This document shows, in pieces, positions 49,269 through 61,248 of a stretch of DNA of 64,000 bases. Position 1 is the first letter of the stretch. The number at the start of each line of letters is the position of its first letter. A program made the position numbers and the translations under genes. The notes under the pieces are model-generated. The model worked only from the letters and a program-made list of their open reading frames with translations. It ran no database searches and was not told the origin of the DNA. Origin of the DNA: Glebionis coronaria (lineage: Eukaryota; Streptophyta; Magnoliopsida; Asterales; Asteraceae); NCBI GenBank assembly GCA_025667525.1, contig CM046882.1, positions 21,712,488-21,776,487 of the forward strand, written 5' to 3'.

Positions 49269-50780
49269 CTATTCTTCAGATTCTTCTGCCAACTCCTTAA
49301 GTGTCGCTGGTGAGAATGATTTCATGCCTAGCTTTTCGATCAAAAAATCGATATGTCCTCGATCTAAGGCCTTTGTGATATCTACCAGCTGATACTCAGT
49401 GTTGACGAAGTACAGTTCGATCACTCCATTTTCCACTTGCTCCTTGATGAAGTGGTAGCGGATGTTAATGTGCTTTGCTCGAGAATGTTGAACGTAGTTG
49501 CAGCACAGAGCGATTGCACTTTTGTTATCACAGTACATCGGGATTTTGTTGAATCCAAGACCGTAGTCAGTCAATTGTGATCTCATCCAAAGAACTTGAG
49601 CACAACAACCGGACATAGCAATGTATTCAGCCTCCGTACTTGATATCGCAGCGCTTTTCTGCCTTTTGATGCCCAACTAACAAGTCTATCTCCAAGAAGT
49701 TGCACACTGCCAGAAGTGCTACGTCTGGTATCTTGACACCCGACATAATCCGCATCTGCATATGAAATTAGTGCAATAGAGGAATCCTTCGGATACCACA
49801 GACCACGATGAAGTGTTCCTTTTAGATACCGAAAGATCCTTTTCACAACATGTAAGTCTTTTCGGTAGGCCGAGCCTGATACCGGGCACACATGCCTATA
49901 GCAAATTGCAAATCAGGCCTGCTAGTAGTCAGATAGAGAAGGGTGTCGATCATTCCACGGTAAAGTTTAGGATCGACAGCTATCCCTTCCTTATCTTCAT
50001 CTAACTTGGATCTCTCCACCATTGGAGTATCCACGGGGTCACAGTTTTCAAAATGATATTTCTTTAATGATTCAAGAGCAAATTTGGATTGATTAATGAA
50101 GATGCCTCTGGGTGCAACCCTAAGAAAAATAAAAATTTTCCCATCATCGACATCTTAAAGCGTGTGGATATAATTTTCTCAAAACGGTAAGACAAACGTT
50201 GATTAGTAGCAGCAAATATTATATCATCAACATAAATTTGTACCAGTATCATGTCGTTGTCCTCCTTGAGAATGAATAATGTTGGGTCCACTTTGCCTTT
50301 GGAGATGAGATACGACGATAAAAGATCGTACCACGCGCGTGGAGCTTGTTTCAACCCGTAAAGAGCCTTCTTGAGCTTGTACACGTGATTAGGATACTCT
50401 GAATTGACGAATCCATTCGGCTGGCTTACATAGACATCTTCCCTTAATTCACCATTGAGAAATGCCGTCTTAACATCCATTTGGTAGACGATCATATTCA
50501 TGTGAGCAGCATAAGTAAGGAATAGTCTAATTGCCTCAAATCGTGCAACAGGAGCAAAGGATTCTTCAAAATCAATACCTAAAGCTTGTTTGTAACCTCT
50601 AGCAACCAATCTAGCTTTGTTTTTCAGCACACTACCTAACTCATCGAGTTTAACCTTGTAGACCCACAACAATGTCAAGATTTCAACGTTGCTGGGTAAC
50701 GAAACTAATTCCCACACTTCAAGATGTTGGAATTCATTAAGTTCCTCTTGCATGGCTTCAATCCATGATGATTTGGTCAT
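49269..50780 (-). pseudogene. Copia-B reverse transcriptase and RNase H
   Basis: The RT block (50780-50064) has [62 protein letters not shown] and the catalytic YVDDIIF. After a break near 50064, MCPVSGSAYRKDLHVVKRI, YADADYVGC and SSTEAEYIA...CDNKSAIAL give the Copia RNase H to the stop at 49269. At least three frame changes (50034, 49891, 49676 readings) are needed, so no functional enzyme is made. Confidence 0.88.
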
Positions 50781-51486
50781 GGCTTGTTGCCAGTTTTTAG
50801 GTTCAGTGTCTGAAAGAAATGCATCAAAATAGCAATATAACGCATGTTCTTGGAGTTGATGGCGTGTTAAGACTGGTCGATCGATGTCACCAATAATATT
50901 GCGGATTGGGTGATCCTTTGTCCATTTAGTGTTGTGAGTTTCAATCCGTGGTGGTTGGGAGTGAACGATTGCAGGAGCTTCCTCTAAGGTAGACGCACCG
51001 GTAGGGTCTTCAGGTATATGTGAACCAAAGAAGGGAAGCTCTTGTAAGTGAGCATATTCTAAATCGTGATCATAGAGATCCTCTTCAACATCATTAGGAA
51101 CGAGTGGGGGTGAATATTTAGGTGTTGTTTGTGAATTGGTGGGGGATGGGACATCTGGTTCAAGAGTAACAGTAGATGCCTAGGATAGATTTCCATTATC
51201 TTGAGCAACAACTTCGGGAATCGGAGCTACTGCTACAGGTGCTGGAGAATCATTACTCGGTGGATCAAAGAATTCATCAAACATAGGTTGAAATAACTTA
51301 TCCCACTCGGACCTTGTTGGTGGTATAAATGATGGAGAAGTAGGATTGTTGGGAGTTAATCCGGAACTGATTGTACCGGTTCCCATCTCGTGTAATGCGG
51401 GTTCAGAGCTGTGTTGCTCAGAAGCCATCGCTGTCAGCTTATCAAAATCGACATCCAAAGTTTCTACTATCTTGCCAAGACGACGG
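50781..51486 (-). pseudogene. Copia-B integrase C-terminal / linker region
   Basis: Out-of-frame continuation between integrase and RT. The 51746-51180 reading holds the end of integrase (KAYRIYNRRLGKIVETLDVDFD) and a Pro/Ser/Thr-rich linker typical of Copia elements. A stop at 51180 and further broken frames lead to the RT start. Confidence 0.7.
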
Positions 51487-52683
51487 TTATAAATTCGGTA
51501 AGCTTTCCTTTGCAGGCGAGTAACCAATAAAAATTCCAATATCAGCCTTCGGTTGAAGTTTGCCCAAATTCTCACTATTTGTATTTGGATAACACAGTGC
51601 ACCAAACACATGAAGATAGGAAATATCGGGTTTGTGTCCATGAAGTAGCTCATATGGAGTTTTACCGTGACGTTTACGAATGATGGAGCGGTTTTGGGTA
51701 TAACATGCGGTTGCCACTTCTTCAGCCCATAAGAATAAAGGAGCATTCACATAAATCAACATAGTTCTAGCAGCTTCCATAAGTGTACGGTTACGTCTTT
51801 CAACGACACCATTTTGTTGTGGAGTGAGAGCCACATATGTTTCATGAGAGATACCAACCTTTTCGTAATAATTTCGAAGAGTCTGATTAACGAACTCAGT
51901 ACCGTTATCAGTCCGAATGCGGCGAACAGTAGCATTACGACGTACTTGGATCATCTTTAAGAAAGTAATGATATACTCTGGTACTTGATCCTTGGATGCT
52001 AAGAATTTTACCCATGTAAATCTTGAGAAATCATCCACTATGACGAGGATGTATTTTCTACCACTCACACTAGCCGTACGCATTGGCCCGCAAAGATCCA
52101 TGTGCAAAAGATACAGTGGTTCTTGGTTGGTGTCTTCTGCTTTAGGTTTGTAAGATTTCTTGGTGCTTTTCCCCAAAGAACATGCGGAACATAAGTGATG
52201 CTTGTCGAACTTGAGTTTTGGAAGACCACGCACAAGTTCGTTTCTAGCCAAATGGTTAATAGCATCAAAGTTAAGATGAGATAACCGTCGATGCCACAAC
52301 CATGACTTGGTCTTAGATGCTTTGGAGAGTAGGCAAACAGGAGAGGCGGCCATCATGTTTTGAATAGACAAAGTATAGAGATTATCCCCTCGAGAACCCT
52401 TTAACAAATCATTTCCTGCAAGATCGCGAATGAAGCAAGTATGTTGTCGAAAGGCCACTTCAAGGTTTGAATCGCAAAATTGTCCTACTGAGAATAGATT
52501 GTGACCAAGTCCCTCCACATAATAAACCCTTGAAATCGTAACATTCCCAATTTGGTATTCACCATAACCCATAATCTTTGCAATATGGTCGTTGCCGAAC
52601 TTAACCGTTCCTAGAAACTTGCTGACGAAATTTCTAAGCATCGAGCGGTCTCCAGTCATATGTTTGGAGCACCCCGAGTCCAA
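51487..52683 (-). pseudogene. Copia-B protease-integrase segment
   Basis: A 398-codon reading. DSGCSKHMTGD is the protease active site. LWHRRLSHLNFDAI and CSACSLGKS form the His/Cys zinc-binding part. The integrase triad is present: HMDLCGPM, RTDNGTEF and QNGVVERRNRTL (Asp, Asp, Glu). ACYTQNRSII, TPYELLHG and YLHVFGA follow, with IGYS near the end. All catalytic residues are kept, unlike Copia-A. It is in a different frame from gag and from RT, so frameshifts at both ends separate it from the polyprotein. Confidence 0.88.
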
Positions 52684-52817
52684 ATACCAAAGAATAATTT
52701 GGACGACCTAAAAATATTACCAAACACCGACGATCTATCGGATTCTAATTGTTCCTCTGAGTTAGCAGGTACAGATATAATTATCTTAGATTTGCTATCC
52801 GAAGAAACTTTAGGCTT

Positions 52818-53858
52818 CTAGATTTTCTTACTAGTGGTTGGCTTAGATTCTAGTTGTCTAGTATTCTGAGGTACTTTTTGACTGGGGACATTACCACTGG
52901 TAGGTACAATAGTGGGGGCAGACCTAGTTAAAGGGCGCTTTTTCCATTTCTTAGTGCTAGTGTTCCTATTTAAAGGACGCTTAGACCTAACTTCCGTGGA
53001 TGTGATCCTAGTTAAAGGGCACTTAGTTCCATTGGCAGTAAAGGTCCTACCAGTGGGTTTCCATTGCCAACCAACTTGGGTGAATTTCTTCCCCGTTGGA
53101 ATACATTCAAGATTGTTCTTAATGGCATACATTTCATTCACGTGATCAACAAGGCATAAATCATGACGCTAAGAAAACATGCATTCATTACAATTCCAAC
53201 ATTTCGCATTAGAATTCACATTTTGCTTAGGTTTCCACTCATAAAGAGAACCTTTTGTCTTAGCTACATGATTCTTTTTATTTAAAACTGAAATAACATT
53301 CCTAGGGTGCACTTCTACTTTCTTCTTCTCAGTCCTATTAGTGAAAGGCTTGATCCTATCTTTCTTGTCTTAAGATCCTTTAGACTTAGTGGACACAGTT
53401 ACTCCTGTAGAAGCCAAGGGAACATTAGTTACAGATTTTGACTTAGCCTTGATGGGTGTGTTTAAAACAGGCTTAGCTCCTGGGGTCTTATTGAATGGAG
53501 TAATGGCAATGGTGGTTTGTTGTTTAGATGGTACAGATATCGGTTGCCCAATGTACTCTAAGTATGCTAAACAGTCCTGAACGCGATCCACATATAATAA
53601 AAGCTCATATACGCTATGACTTATGGGATCACGTTCACGCATTTCATCAATAATCTCTCTAGCTAGATCAGCATGTTCTAAAGCATTTTTCATATATGTG
53701 GCAAACTTAGTGGGACTTTTCCTAAATTTTGGATCCCGATATAGCACACGTGGGTTGTGTTTGGGAGCACTAGAGGTCGAGGCAGAGACAGTAGCTGGAT
53801 TATCAACACTTTCTCGTCCTTTGAGTTGAAGTGTCTCCTTTAATTCTGCTATAACCAT
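52818..53858 (-). pseudogene. Copia-B gag-protease linker with repeated WKPTG/CPLTR motifs
   Basis: Same frame as gag, interrupted by stops at 54015, 53370 and several between 53370 and 53141. It holds KFRKSPTKFATYMKNALEHADLAREI, VHPRNVISVLNKKNHV and WKPTGRTF...CPLTRITS. I recall these as the linker between gag and protease in Asteraceae Copia elements. Basic, with PLTR-like repeats. Function unknown, presumably structural or RNA-binding. Confidence 0.65.
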
Positions 53859-54014
53859 GTTTTTGTCTATGAGCTGAATTTTTAGGTCAGAGGATTCCTC
53901 ACATTTCCTGTTCAGTTTGTCAATTAATGACTTTTGTTCTGTCGCATTAAAAGCGAGGCGTTCTTCTATTGAACCAGAATTTTGTGAGTCAATCTGCCTT
54001 ACTTGTTCACGCTC

Positions 54015-57000
54015 TCATAGTATAGAATTAATTCTATTTTCTAGGACATGATTCTTAGTCTCTACAGCCTCTAGTTCCGTTTTTGTTTCTAGTAATTCTC
54101 TCTTAATTCTCATTATCTCTTCTTCTAAATTCTGAACCATCTGAATCATCTTGTCACTTGTCTCAACGGAGTTTCCACCATCATTTAGTTTTGAAAGAGT
54201 TTCATTTTTAGATTGATTCTCAATTTCAAGAGATATAGAATGTTGTTGAAGCTCATTAAAACTTTTTGAGAGTGTATTATACGAATCTTGAAGCTTTAAA
54301 AATTCAGCGTTGGATTCATGACAAGAATGATTATCTACAGTATCCACATGTTCAACGGTATTCACAGATTCATGCACATCATCACAAATATTCACAGTAG
54401 ATGAAATTTCATGAGTATATTTAACAGTAACAACTTGCATCACTTCGAGAGACACCATATGTTCTAAAAAGCGGTCATATTCGGATAAAATCTTTTCCTT
54501 TTCAATTAAATGTTGTTCATAAGCATCATCCATTTTATTGAAAACTTTTTGAACTTCACCAATTTCAAAACTTAAATTACACGCTAGATCATAGACTCCT
54601 TGTCTAATATGGTCCACAAACGGAACGATCTCTTTCTCAAACACCGTTTTCATGTGTTCGAACGCCCATTCTCCAGCGGTTTGAGCCGTTGAAGTCGTAC
54701 ATTCCAGAATGACCTTGTCAAACTCGGTAAGGTATTGCCCAATCTCTTCCAAGCTGAGCTTTACCGTACTAACCGGTGGAAGATTCTTAGGAATTTCCTT
54801 CGGTTGGTCCGAGTTAACGAGTGTAGGAATTATACTAAGGCATTCTCTAGTAGGCATGAAAGTGGATGTTTGGATAGTTCTCTTTTGCATATTAAAACGA
54901 ATTCTAAGATCTATTGTGGCATTTTTTGCATTCATTTGAGCATAATCATATTCAGGATATGTAGAAAGTAATTTTAACCGCTTCTCATCGTATGGTGTCA
55001 TACTCTCAGAATCATTCAAGAACACAATCGGATCTAATACCAATCCTAACTTGGTTGAATCAAAAAGTCGTGGGTTGTGGTGAAGCGCTTGCTTTGCATA
55101 TCCCGGGTTAGGTGGTAAGTCTATGAGACGCGATAGATTGAACTCTTTAAATGATGCATGAAACAAGTGTACTAGATGTGAAGCAGCATATTGTTTTAAA
55201 AGCTTAATTTCTGTTTCTTTTATTCTTTCAGACGTCTTAATTTCCATTTCAGTCTGTTTGGACTCAAGAATTTCAAAATCCGTTTGAAGTTGTTGAAAAT
55301 TAGTAACGACTGACTCTTTTTCTTTAAGTTCATTCGAAAGATTTGCTCTTGAACTCTCAATTTCTAGCAGATTGTCCATTTGAACTTTCCTAAACCTATC
55401 AAATTCAGGATTGGTTAAGGTAGTGGACACAAGAGTCATTTCCAAGGTTTTAACCTTGTCCTTATGCAAAGCAAGCTCGACCGATAAAGTCTGATTAGCA
55501 TTAAGGGTTTCAAGGACCGCATTATTCATTTGGCTAAGCAAAGATGCCGGGACCATAACCAAATCAGGTTGAGCAGACGAATTGGTAGTCGTAATAGCTC
55601 TCGGTTGTGGTTCACTCAAAGTCTGAGGACTTGCACTGATATTGCTATCATTGTTTGTCTCGTCGATTGAGTTACTAACCACCGGAGGCTGTTCCGAATA
55701 CTCAGACATTTGCTCAACTTGATAAGGTACAATACTAGTATCTGTAGCAGTATGTGGTACCTCAGAAATGGTATCAGCTCTATATAGTGAAAGGTATGCC
55801 ATGAGAGCTGCTTTGGCGGTGTTAAGATCATCACAATCAGAGTCATATGCATCCAAATCATCACATTGATATGCAGCATTGTTGGTGATGACTGTTGTGA
55901 GACCATCAGTTTCCGCTACTCCTGGATCTGCAAGGAATGCCAACTCTTCTTCATCAAGCTCACGTCCTTGGGCTTGAGCATTCACCAGGTAGATCTTCTC
56001 ATGAAACCATGTGTCGTCCCTTTTTCTCTTAGGCTGCTTGCACTCTCGGGCCATGTGCCCTTCCCCTTTGCAGTTGTAGCAGATAACCATCTTCATTTTA
56101 CCAGTGCCATTTCCTCTTGTAGCAGTAGTATTGGATGAACGTGCACCAGCAGTAGACGAATTAGATCTCCCTTGAAGTGGTTGCACCATGACTCTTCCGT
56201 CCTGAATTGTTGCCTGTTGTCGAGAGTTAGACGAGTTCCTTAACTGATTGTTAGTTGTTGCTGGACCCCTATTACCTCGTTTGTTCAATGTTTGACTTAA
56301 ATAAGCAGACATCTGAGCAAGGATATCAGTAGGGATATCTCCTTGTCTAAATTCAGGGACATGGATGTCATCTTCACAGTAAAATGCTGGTGCTACTTGA
56401 GCTACAATATGATTGGATGGAGCACTGACTTGTTGTGAGTAATGAGGTTGAGGAGCCTCAAGTTGTGGATAGGTACAAGAAAGGTATGTTGGAGGTTGAT
56501 ACGGTGAATACTGGTGTGAAGCATAAGGTAATGGGTGTGAATCTCCTTGTGATGATGATGTTGCTGGTTGATGATAAGATGTAGGCGGCGGTGGAAGAAT
56601 CGAGTATTGTGGGAAGCTTGGTGTTTGATACACAGGTTGATATGAAGATTTGTGTCCTAAAGCAAGCTGAGAGTTATGGTATGACAGTGTAGGATGGTTT
56701 GCCAATAATGCCATTGGTTCATGATAAGATCCCTGAGAGATTCGGTTTTGGATCACATGCTTCTCGTGTTGTTGTAAGAAAGCATAGAGTTGATCTAAAT
56801 TGGACTTGTGTAAATCGCGAATCATCTTGACATCAGTGACATTTTGACTCCATTCAGGGGGTAATGTGTTCAAAAACTTGGTGTTTAACTGAAACTGTTC
56901 AATCCTTAGATTATAGACGTTCATGTCATTCATCAAAGTGGTAAAACGCCAGTAAAAATCATGAAGAGTCTCCCCTGGAATGTATTTGAACCTATCAAAC

Positions 57001-57437
57001 AAATCATACAGTTGACACTGTCGTTCTTGCTTAGTGAGAGATGTCCCTTGTAACAAAACCGCAAGTCGATCCCAAGGATTCTTTGCCACGGTATGTTCAC
57101 TTACCATTCGAAAGATATCGGGTGGAAGGGCTTGAAGAATTATCTGAACAACCCTTTCATCGGCATCTGCAATGATTTTGTTGGCATCGGTTAACTCATG
57201 ATACTCCCTTGGCCTTGTCACATTGTTGACGATAACCTCTCCCCAATCTAATGGTCCTTTATCAATTGATTGAAGCATAAGTCGACCATTTTGTTTGCCC
57301 ATGATGTACGTTCTCATACGACCTTTCCATGCTTCAAACAAATCTTTGATGAGCAAAGGTGGGCGAGTATCGGTACCCGAAATGATCGAGATATCGGTAA
57401 GTGAAGTCATAGTTGGCATATATGAATGTGAATTCAT
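54015..57437 (-). CDS. Copia-B gag, unusually long (1140 residues), open
   Basis: Starts [12 protein letters not shown] at 57437. The UBN2-type gag fold lies at about residues 30-240 ([65 protein letters not shown]). A Pro/Tyr/Gln-rich stretch covers 250-350. Residue ~450 begins the CCHC knuckle [14 protein letters not shown], followed by [14 protein letters not shown] ~600-residue C-terminal extension rich in Glu/Leu/Lys, with predicted coiled coil, takes the place usually occupied by a short linker. The TGA at 54017-54015 ends it, and the frame then continues as the linker. This gives the virus-like particle protein of the element; a classic Copia gag is under 400 residues. Confidence 0.85.
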   Translation of the reverse strand: MNSHSYMPTMTSLTDISIISGTDTRPPLLIKDLFEAWKGRMRTYIMGKQNGRLMLQSIDKGPLDWGEVIVNNVTRPREYHELTDANKIIADADERVVQIILQALPPDIFRMVSEHTVAKNPWDRLAVLLQGTSLTKQERQCQLYDLFDRFKYIPGETLHDFYWRFTTLMNDMNVYNLRIEQFQLNTKFLNTLPPEWSQNVTDVKMIRDLHKSNLDQLYAFLQQHEKHVIQNRISQGSYHEPMALLANHPTLSYHNSQLALGHKSSYQPVYQTPSFPQYSILPPPPTSYHQPATSSSQGDSHPLPYASHQYSPYQPPTYLSCTYPQLEAPQPHYSQQVSAPSNHIVAQVAPAFYCEDDIHVPEFRQGDIPTDILAQMSAYLSQTLNKRGNRGPATTNNQLRNSSNSRQQATIQDGRVMVQPLQGRSNSSTAGARSSNTTATRGNGTGKMKMVICYNCKGEGHMARECKQPKRKRDDTWFHEKIYLVNAQAQGRELDEEELAFLADPGVAETDGLTTVITNNAAYQCDDLDAYDSDCDDLNTAKAALMAYLSLYRADTISEVPHTATDTSIVPYQVEQMSEYSEQPPVVSNSIDETNNDSNISASPQTLSEPQPRAITTTNSSAQPDLVMVPASLLSQMNNAVLETLNANQTLSVELALHKDKVKTLEMTLVSTTLTNPEFDRFRKVQMDNLLEIESSRANLSNELKEKESVVTNFQQLQTDFEILESKQTEMEIKTSERIKETEIKLLKQYAASHLVHLFHASFKEFNLSRLIDLPPNPGYAKQALHHNPRLFDSTKLGLVLDPIVFLNDSESMTPYDEKRLKLLSTYPEYDYAQMNAKNATIDLRIRFNMQKRTIQTSTFMPTRECLSIIPTLVNSDQPKEIPKNLPPVSTVKLSLEEIGQYLTEFDKVILECTTSTAQTAGEWAFEHMKTVFEKEIVPFVDHIRQGVYDLACNLSFEIGEVQKVFNKMDDAYEQHLIEKEKILSEYDRFLEHMVSLEVMQVVTVKYTHEISSTVNICDDVHESVNTVEHVDTVDNHSCHESNAEFLKLQDSYNTLSKSFNELQQHSISLEIENQSKNETLSKLNDGGNSVETSDKMIQMVQNLEEEIMRIKRELLETKTELEAVETKNHVLENRINSIL

Positions 57438-57603
57438 TTTGTGATCCCTTGAGAAAAGATTATCAAAAATGATCGAGCAATGAAATAAGATTATGTGTTT
57501 TAATGTTGTTTAAATAAAGATATTAAGATCTTTTGATTGTGTGTTTTTGTTAATGTCTCCAAAAAAACAAAGATGGAAAATCCTCTAAGTGTTGAAAAAT
57601 TAT

Positions 57604-58075
57604 GGCTGATCGTACTCTGATCGGACTCCCAGATCGTATTGCGATCGTACTCCCCTATCCTAGTGAGCTATCGTACTCCCCTACCTAGTGAGCTATCGTA
57701 CTGCACAATCGTACCCTGATCGTACCCTGATCGTAGCGAACCTGATCGTACTAAGCAATCGAAGTCTGGATCGTACTTGGATCGTACTGATGGATCGTAC
57801 TAAGCAATCGAAGTATAGATCGTACTTTGGATCGTGCTGATGGATCGTACTAAGCAATGGATTCTTGATCGTACTTTGGATCGTGCTGATGGATCGTACT
57901 AAGCAATGGATTCTTGATCGTACTTTGGATCGTACTTATGGATTGTACTACGTGATCGTACTGGTGGATCGTAGCGTGGATCTAAGTTATGATCGCAGTT
58001 AGATCGTAACAATGGATCGTGACTATGGATCGCAAGTAGAAACCCCCAGGGTTTATGCAAACACACAGTCAGATC
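57604..58075. repeat. GATCGTA-rich repeat block in the Copia-B leader
   Basis: Between the primer site and gag. Many GATCGTAC/GATCGTAG units occur with a higher-order repeat of about 58-60 bases (for example TGATGGATCGTACTAAGCAA at several places from 57787 to 57905). The block closes with a 32-base segment (58027-58058) that is nearly the same as the end of the GATCG block in the Athila-B LTRs. Confidence 0.85.
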
Positions 58076-58321
58076 GTACCCCTGAAAAATAGTCCGAGAC
58101 TTAAGATCACCAAGAAAGAAAGGATTTTTACCTTGAAAAACGTGATTCTAACCAAACGAATATCACCAAATCGTTACTAGAACTATTTAGAAGATATGTA
58201 GATCACTTGGAATCAAAGAACACAAAATTTTTTTGTAACTTTTGGAAAAATCAATCAAAAACACATGAACACACTTAGAAAAGTATGAACAACACAAAAC
58301 CAATCTTTATTTCATCCCATC

Positions 58322-58335
58322 GCTCTTGATACCAA
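58322..58335 (-). promoter_or_regulatory. Primer-binding site of Copia-B
   Basis: Minus strand TTGGTATCAAGAGC directly beside the LTR; Met-tRNA type with one inserted A. Confidence 0.75.
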
Positions 58336-58336
58336 T

Positions 58337-58620
58337 TGAGGATTTGCTATCTAAGATCCGGTGGTCTAACATGATGGTAAATGGTAGTGGTAGCCATTGT
58401 TGATAGAGAGAGAGAAGAGAGGTTGTGTGTGAAGAATAGAAAATGTATTAAAAGTGAAAATGGAACACAAGCAACACCCCTCCTTGGAAGCTAAGGAGGG
58501 GTATATATAGTCACACACGCTGCTTAAACTATACAACGTTCCTAGTCTAGTCTAAGCGTGTGTGACTATGATAACTAATGGGAATTCTTAAATGTCGTCA
58601 CATAAAATGATTTTCCAACA
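58337..58620 (-). repeat. 5' LTR of Copia-B (284 bp)
   Basis: Plus strand TGAGGATTTGC...TTTTCCAACA. A minus-strand TATA box (CTATATATACC) lies around 58500-58511. No second copy is present in the window. Confidence 0.8.
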
Positions 58621-58911
58621 ACATACGAATCCATGCAGAATTAAAAATTAGAGGGGTTGAGAAAAAGAATTAAACATAATAGATGATGAAGAAGATTATT
58701 TTTGGTGTAAAACTCTTGGAAAAAGAAATGCATTTTATGAATTTTTAAATGTTTTTGGATTTTTGAAATTTTTGATTTTTAGGATTTTTCTGAAAAATTT
58801 TGAAAATTTTGACAAGAAAAATAACGTTAAAAAATGAACGGATCCTAAAATCCAACGCGTTTCTCACAAAAACCGTTAATATTCACGAAAAGAGCCGGCA
58901 GCGGCGCCATT
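58621..58911 (-). promoter_or_regulatory. Athila-B leader and primer-binding site
   Basis: The minus strand TGGCGCCGCTGCCGG at 58909-58895 follows the 5' LTR by two bases. The rest is AT-rich leader up to the Copia-B insertion. The first 56 bases are duplicated at 46377-46432. Confidence 0.8.
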
Positions 58912-60660
58912 TGAAAGTGGATTTTGCTAGTTAAAAGTTCGTTTCGTCTCAATTCGAATTGAAAAAGGTTAAAAGTGTGACTCAATCGTCTTTGGTGAAA
59001 AGAAAGAATAGTCGTTGGTTATCTATATTAAAATGAAAATGGCGTTGAGTAATTAAAAAAAATAAAATAAAAATAAAATAAAAGCTTGAGAAGATTTAAA
59101 CTAAAAATAAAGACTTTAAAAGTATAAATGACGAAAGATTAAAACGCGACAAAAAAGTGAAATTTGCAAACTTAAAAATAAAACTTCAAAATTAAACTAC
59201 GACAAAACAAGCTTAAAAATAACACTCAGTAAAATAGGCGGGAAAAGTTAAATTTGAAATAAAAATAAAAACAGGAAATAAAACCAAATCTAAGGTCAGA
59301 TCGCAGTCACGATCGCAACAAACGATCGTAGTCTGGATCGTACCCTGGATCGCAGTCAAGCGATCGCACTCTAGATCTAAGTCTAGATCGCAGCCAGCGA
59401 TCGAAGTTTTGGATCGTACTCCACAACGATCGCAACAAGTGGATCGCAGTGGACGATCGTGGCCAAGTGATCGTACCCACAGATCGCAACCAAGAGATCG
59501 CAGTCATAGATCGCAACAGGGCGATCGTGACTTAGATCGTGATGGACGATCGTAGTCTGATCTTAGTCATTGATCGCAATAATGGATCGCAAGTAGAAAC
59601 CCTAAGGTTTATGCGATCACACATACTCGATCGGAACAAGTAGAAACCCTTATGAAAGTTACGATGGAATACAATAAGCAAATAAGCCGAACCAAATAAG
59701 CACTTTAACAATAAGCAATTATAAAAAAACTTAATTAAAACAATAATAAGAAAAACTAAATAAGCACAAATTTTAAAACTTTCAAAACACTAAATAAACA
59801 AAATTTATAAAATAAACTAAAAAAGATTAAACTTTTGAAAACTCTTAAAAGAAAATAAGCTAAACAAGAAATAAGCTAAAACACAATAAGGAAAGAACAT
59901 CAATTGCATGAAAATGATAAGAACAATGGAAAAATAAGAACTTTTATCAAATAAACATCAAGATTAAACAATCTTCAAGATTAATCAAACAAAACAAGAT
60001 ATTTAAAAACAAGAAAGGAAGAATGAGATGATTATGAAAAGCTTGATTAAAGATTAAGATTCAATACACAAAATTAAAGACTTACTTGGAATTATAAATG
60101 ACAAGTATTAAAATGACAATTAAGAAAAATGTGCATGAAATAAAATGGAAAGACTAATTTGTCAAATTAGCTAACACCTCCTAATGTGTCATGAGGAGGG
60201 TATTTATAGGAGTGGAGTGTATGGTTGGTTGGAAGCTTCCTTCTTTCTTTCTTTCTTTCTCGTCTTTCGTCTTTGACAATAAACTCGTCATTCTCGACTT
60301 TGTCTCGGGATTTGTCGATAAATAGAATGAACTCGTCTTCTAATTTCCTTATTAATTAGATTTGGTTCTTCGACTTCGTTAAACTTCCGTCTTTAGACTT
60401 TTTCTTCGATAAATCTTCAGAATAGGCCTTGGACTTCCGTTCTTTTTGCACTCTTGATCTTTTGACTTCGTCTTTTGTCTTTTTCTTCGATAAAAGCCCG
60501 TGAAAGCCTGTGTTTTCTCCCTTTTTCACATTTTTGGCCCTAAAACACAATAAAAACACAAACCACGTATAATTCCGACTTTTACGACATAGAATACACG
60601 TTTTGGTCTTGTTTTTATTATAATTAAGTGGTAAAAGGATAAGTGTTTTCACACTTATTA
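58912..60660 (-). repeat. 5' LTR of Athila-B (1749 bp), with GATCG block at 59297-59614
   Basis: Nearly identical to 26958-28704. The minus-strand TATA box is around 60199-60209. The GATCG block with its closing segment (59584-59614) lies downstream, in transcribed R/U5. Bounded on the right by target duplication AGGCC. Confidence 0.9.
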
Positions 60661-60665
60661 AGGCC

Positions 60666-60810
60666 TTTGATCAAGATTGGATGAAAGGTGGAGATTGGTC
60701 CCCTTATATCTAAATGATACAAGGTATCCAAAATAACCTTACTCATTTAGTTTTCATATACTTTAATTCAATCACTCCTCATAGTTGGAGTATTAAAATC
60801 CTAAGTGCAA
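60666..60810 (-). repeat. Outer part of the right terminal inverted repeat
   Basis: On the minus strand it reads TTTGGATACC, then AAGGGGAC, ATCTCCACC and TTTCATCC, in the same order and spacing as the left end near 12770-12830. It was separated from 26957 by the Athila-B insertion. Confidence 0.6.
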
Positions 60811-60819
60811 AAAGAGTGG

Positions 60820-61112
60820 TTGCGTTATGGCCTGGCGTGAAGCCATAGCGCGATATTTAGGGACGACGCACCACTTCGTGGGTTGGTGCCATGACTCTAA
60901 CGTCGTGGCTATCAGCTCACGCCATAAATTAAAACATTTTTTCTGGAATTTAAAAGGTATATACCTTGTATGACACCAAAAATACCTTATGACACCAAAA
61001 ATCACCAATGTTACTAAATAGTGGTGTCATAATATTTCTTGTGCCATAACTTATTTTATTGACATAACATCACTTTTTAGCTATGACACCAACTCTATGC
61101 CACGACCGTTGC
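60820..61112. mobile_element. Putative MITE with imperfect inverted ends (about 290 bp)
   Basis: The left end (GTTGCGTTATGGC...GGCGTGAAGCCATAGC) and the reverse complement of the right end (CAACGGTCGTGGC...GTTGGTGTCATAGC) are similar. Internal CACCA/TGGTG pairs also fold. C/T differences between the arms suggest deamination decay. No target duplication resolved. Confidence 0.45.
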
Positions 61113-61248
61113 TTATGCTCCAATACACAACAGAAAGGTATCTCCGAACTATGTTGGTTATCTTTTGTATAAAAAGTGTAAGTTTTACTCTTTTACTGAA
61201 TTCTAAGTTGTATACGGAGTTTAAATTGTTAGGGTCGGTTAAGTTTCT

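Larger units (their letters stand above)
46481..58620 (-). mobile_element. Copia-type retrotransposon (Copia-B), 3'-truncated
   Basis: Reading leftwards: 5' LTR (58337-58620), Met-tRNA primer site, 0.9-kb leader, a very long gag, linker, protease-integrase, RT, RNase H, a 1.9-kb non-coding stretch and an extra ORF cut at 46481. No copy of the LTR is found at the left end, so the 3' LTR and the end of the extra ORF are missing. The gag ORF is intact; pol is broken by frameshifts and stops. It sits in the first codons of the Athila-B ORF. Confidence 0.88.
26958..60660 (-). mobile_element. Athila-related LTR retrotransposon (Athila-B), non-autonomous, host of two nested insertions
   Basis: Its LTRs are 26958-28704 and 58912-60660, flanked by the perfect 5-bp duplication AGGCC (26953-26957 and 60661-60665). 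The minus-strand primer site TGGCGCCGCTGCCGG (58909-58895) is of the Athila/Tat type. Removing Athila-A and Copia-B leaves about 7.5 kb with only one ORF (44927-46390) and no gag, protease, RT or integrase. The 3' non-coding part is clearly related to that of Athila-A, so it probably relied on an Athila relative for mobilisation. Confidence 0.88.
12700..60810. mobile_element. Old element with long terminal inverted repeats (Mutator-like candidate), interrupted by nested retrotransposons
   Basis: The surviving pieces are 12700-13964, 25342-26957 and 60666-60810, about 3 kb once the insertions are ignored. The left end (TTTGGATACC, then a GGGGAC/ATCTCCA/CTTTCATC series, then a TTTTGGTCATTTCA phrase near 12880) is mirrored on the minus strand by 60810-60666. 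That reading continues across the Athila-B insertion into 26957-26870. Both arms carry the palindrome TATCATATATGATA. Long inverted repeats with promoter-like TATA inside suggest a Mutator-like element. No transposase is visible and the outer ends and 9-bp target duplication are unresolved. Confidence 0.5.
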
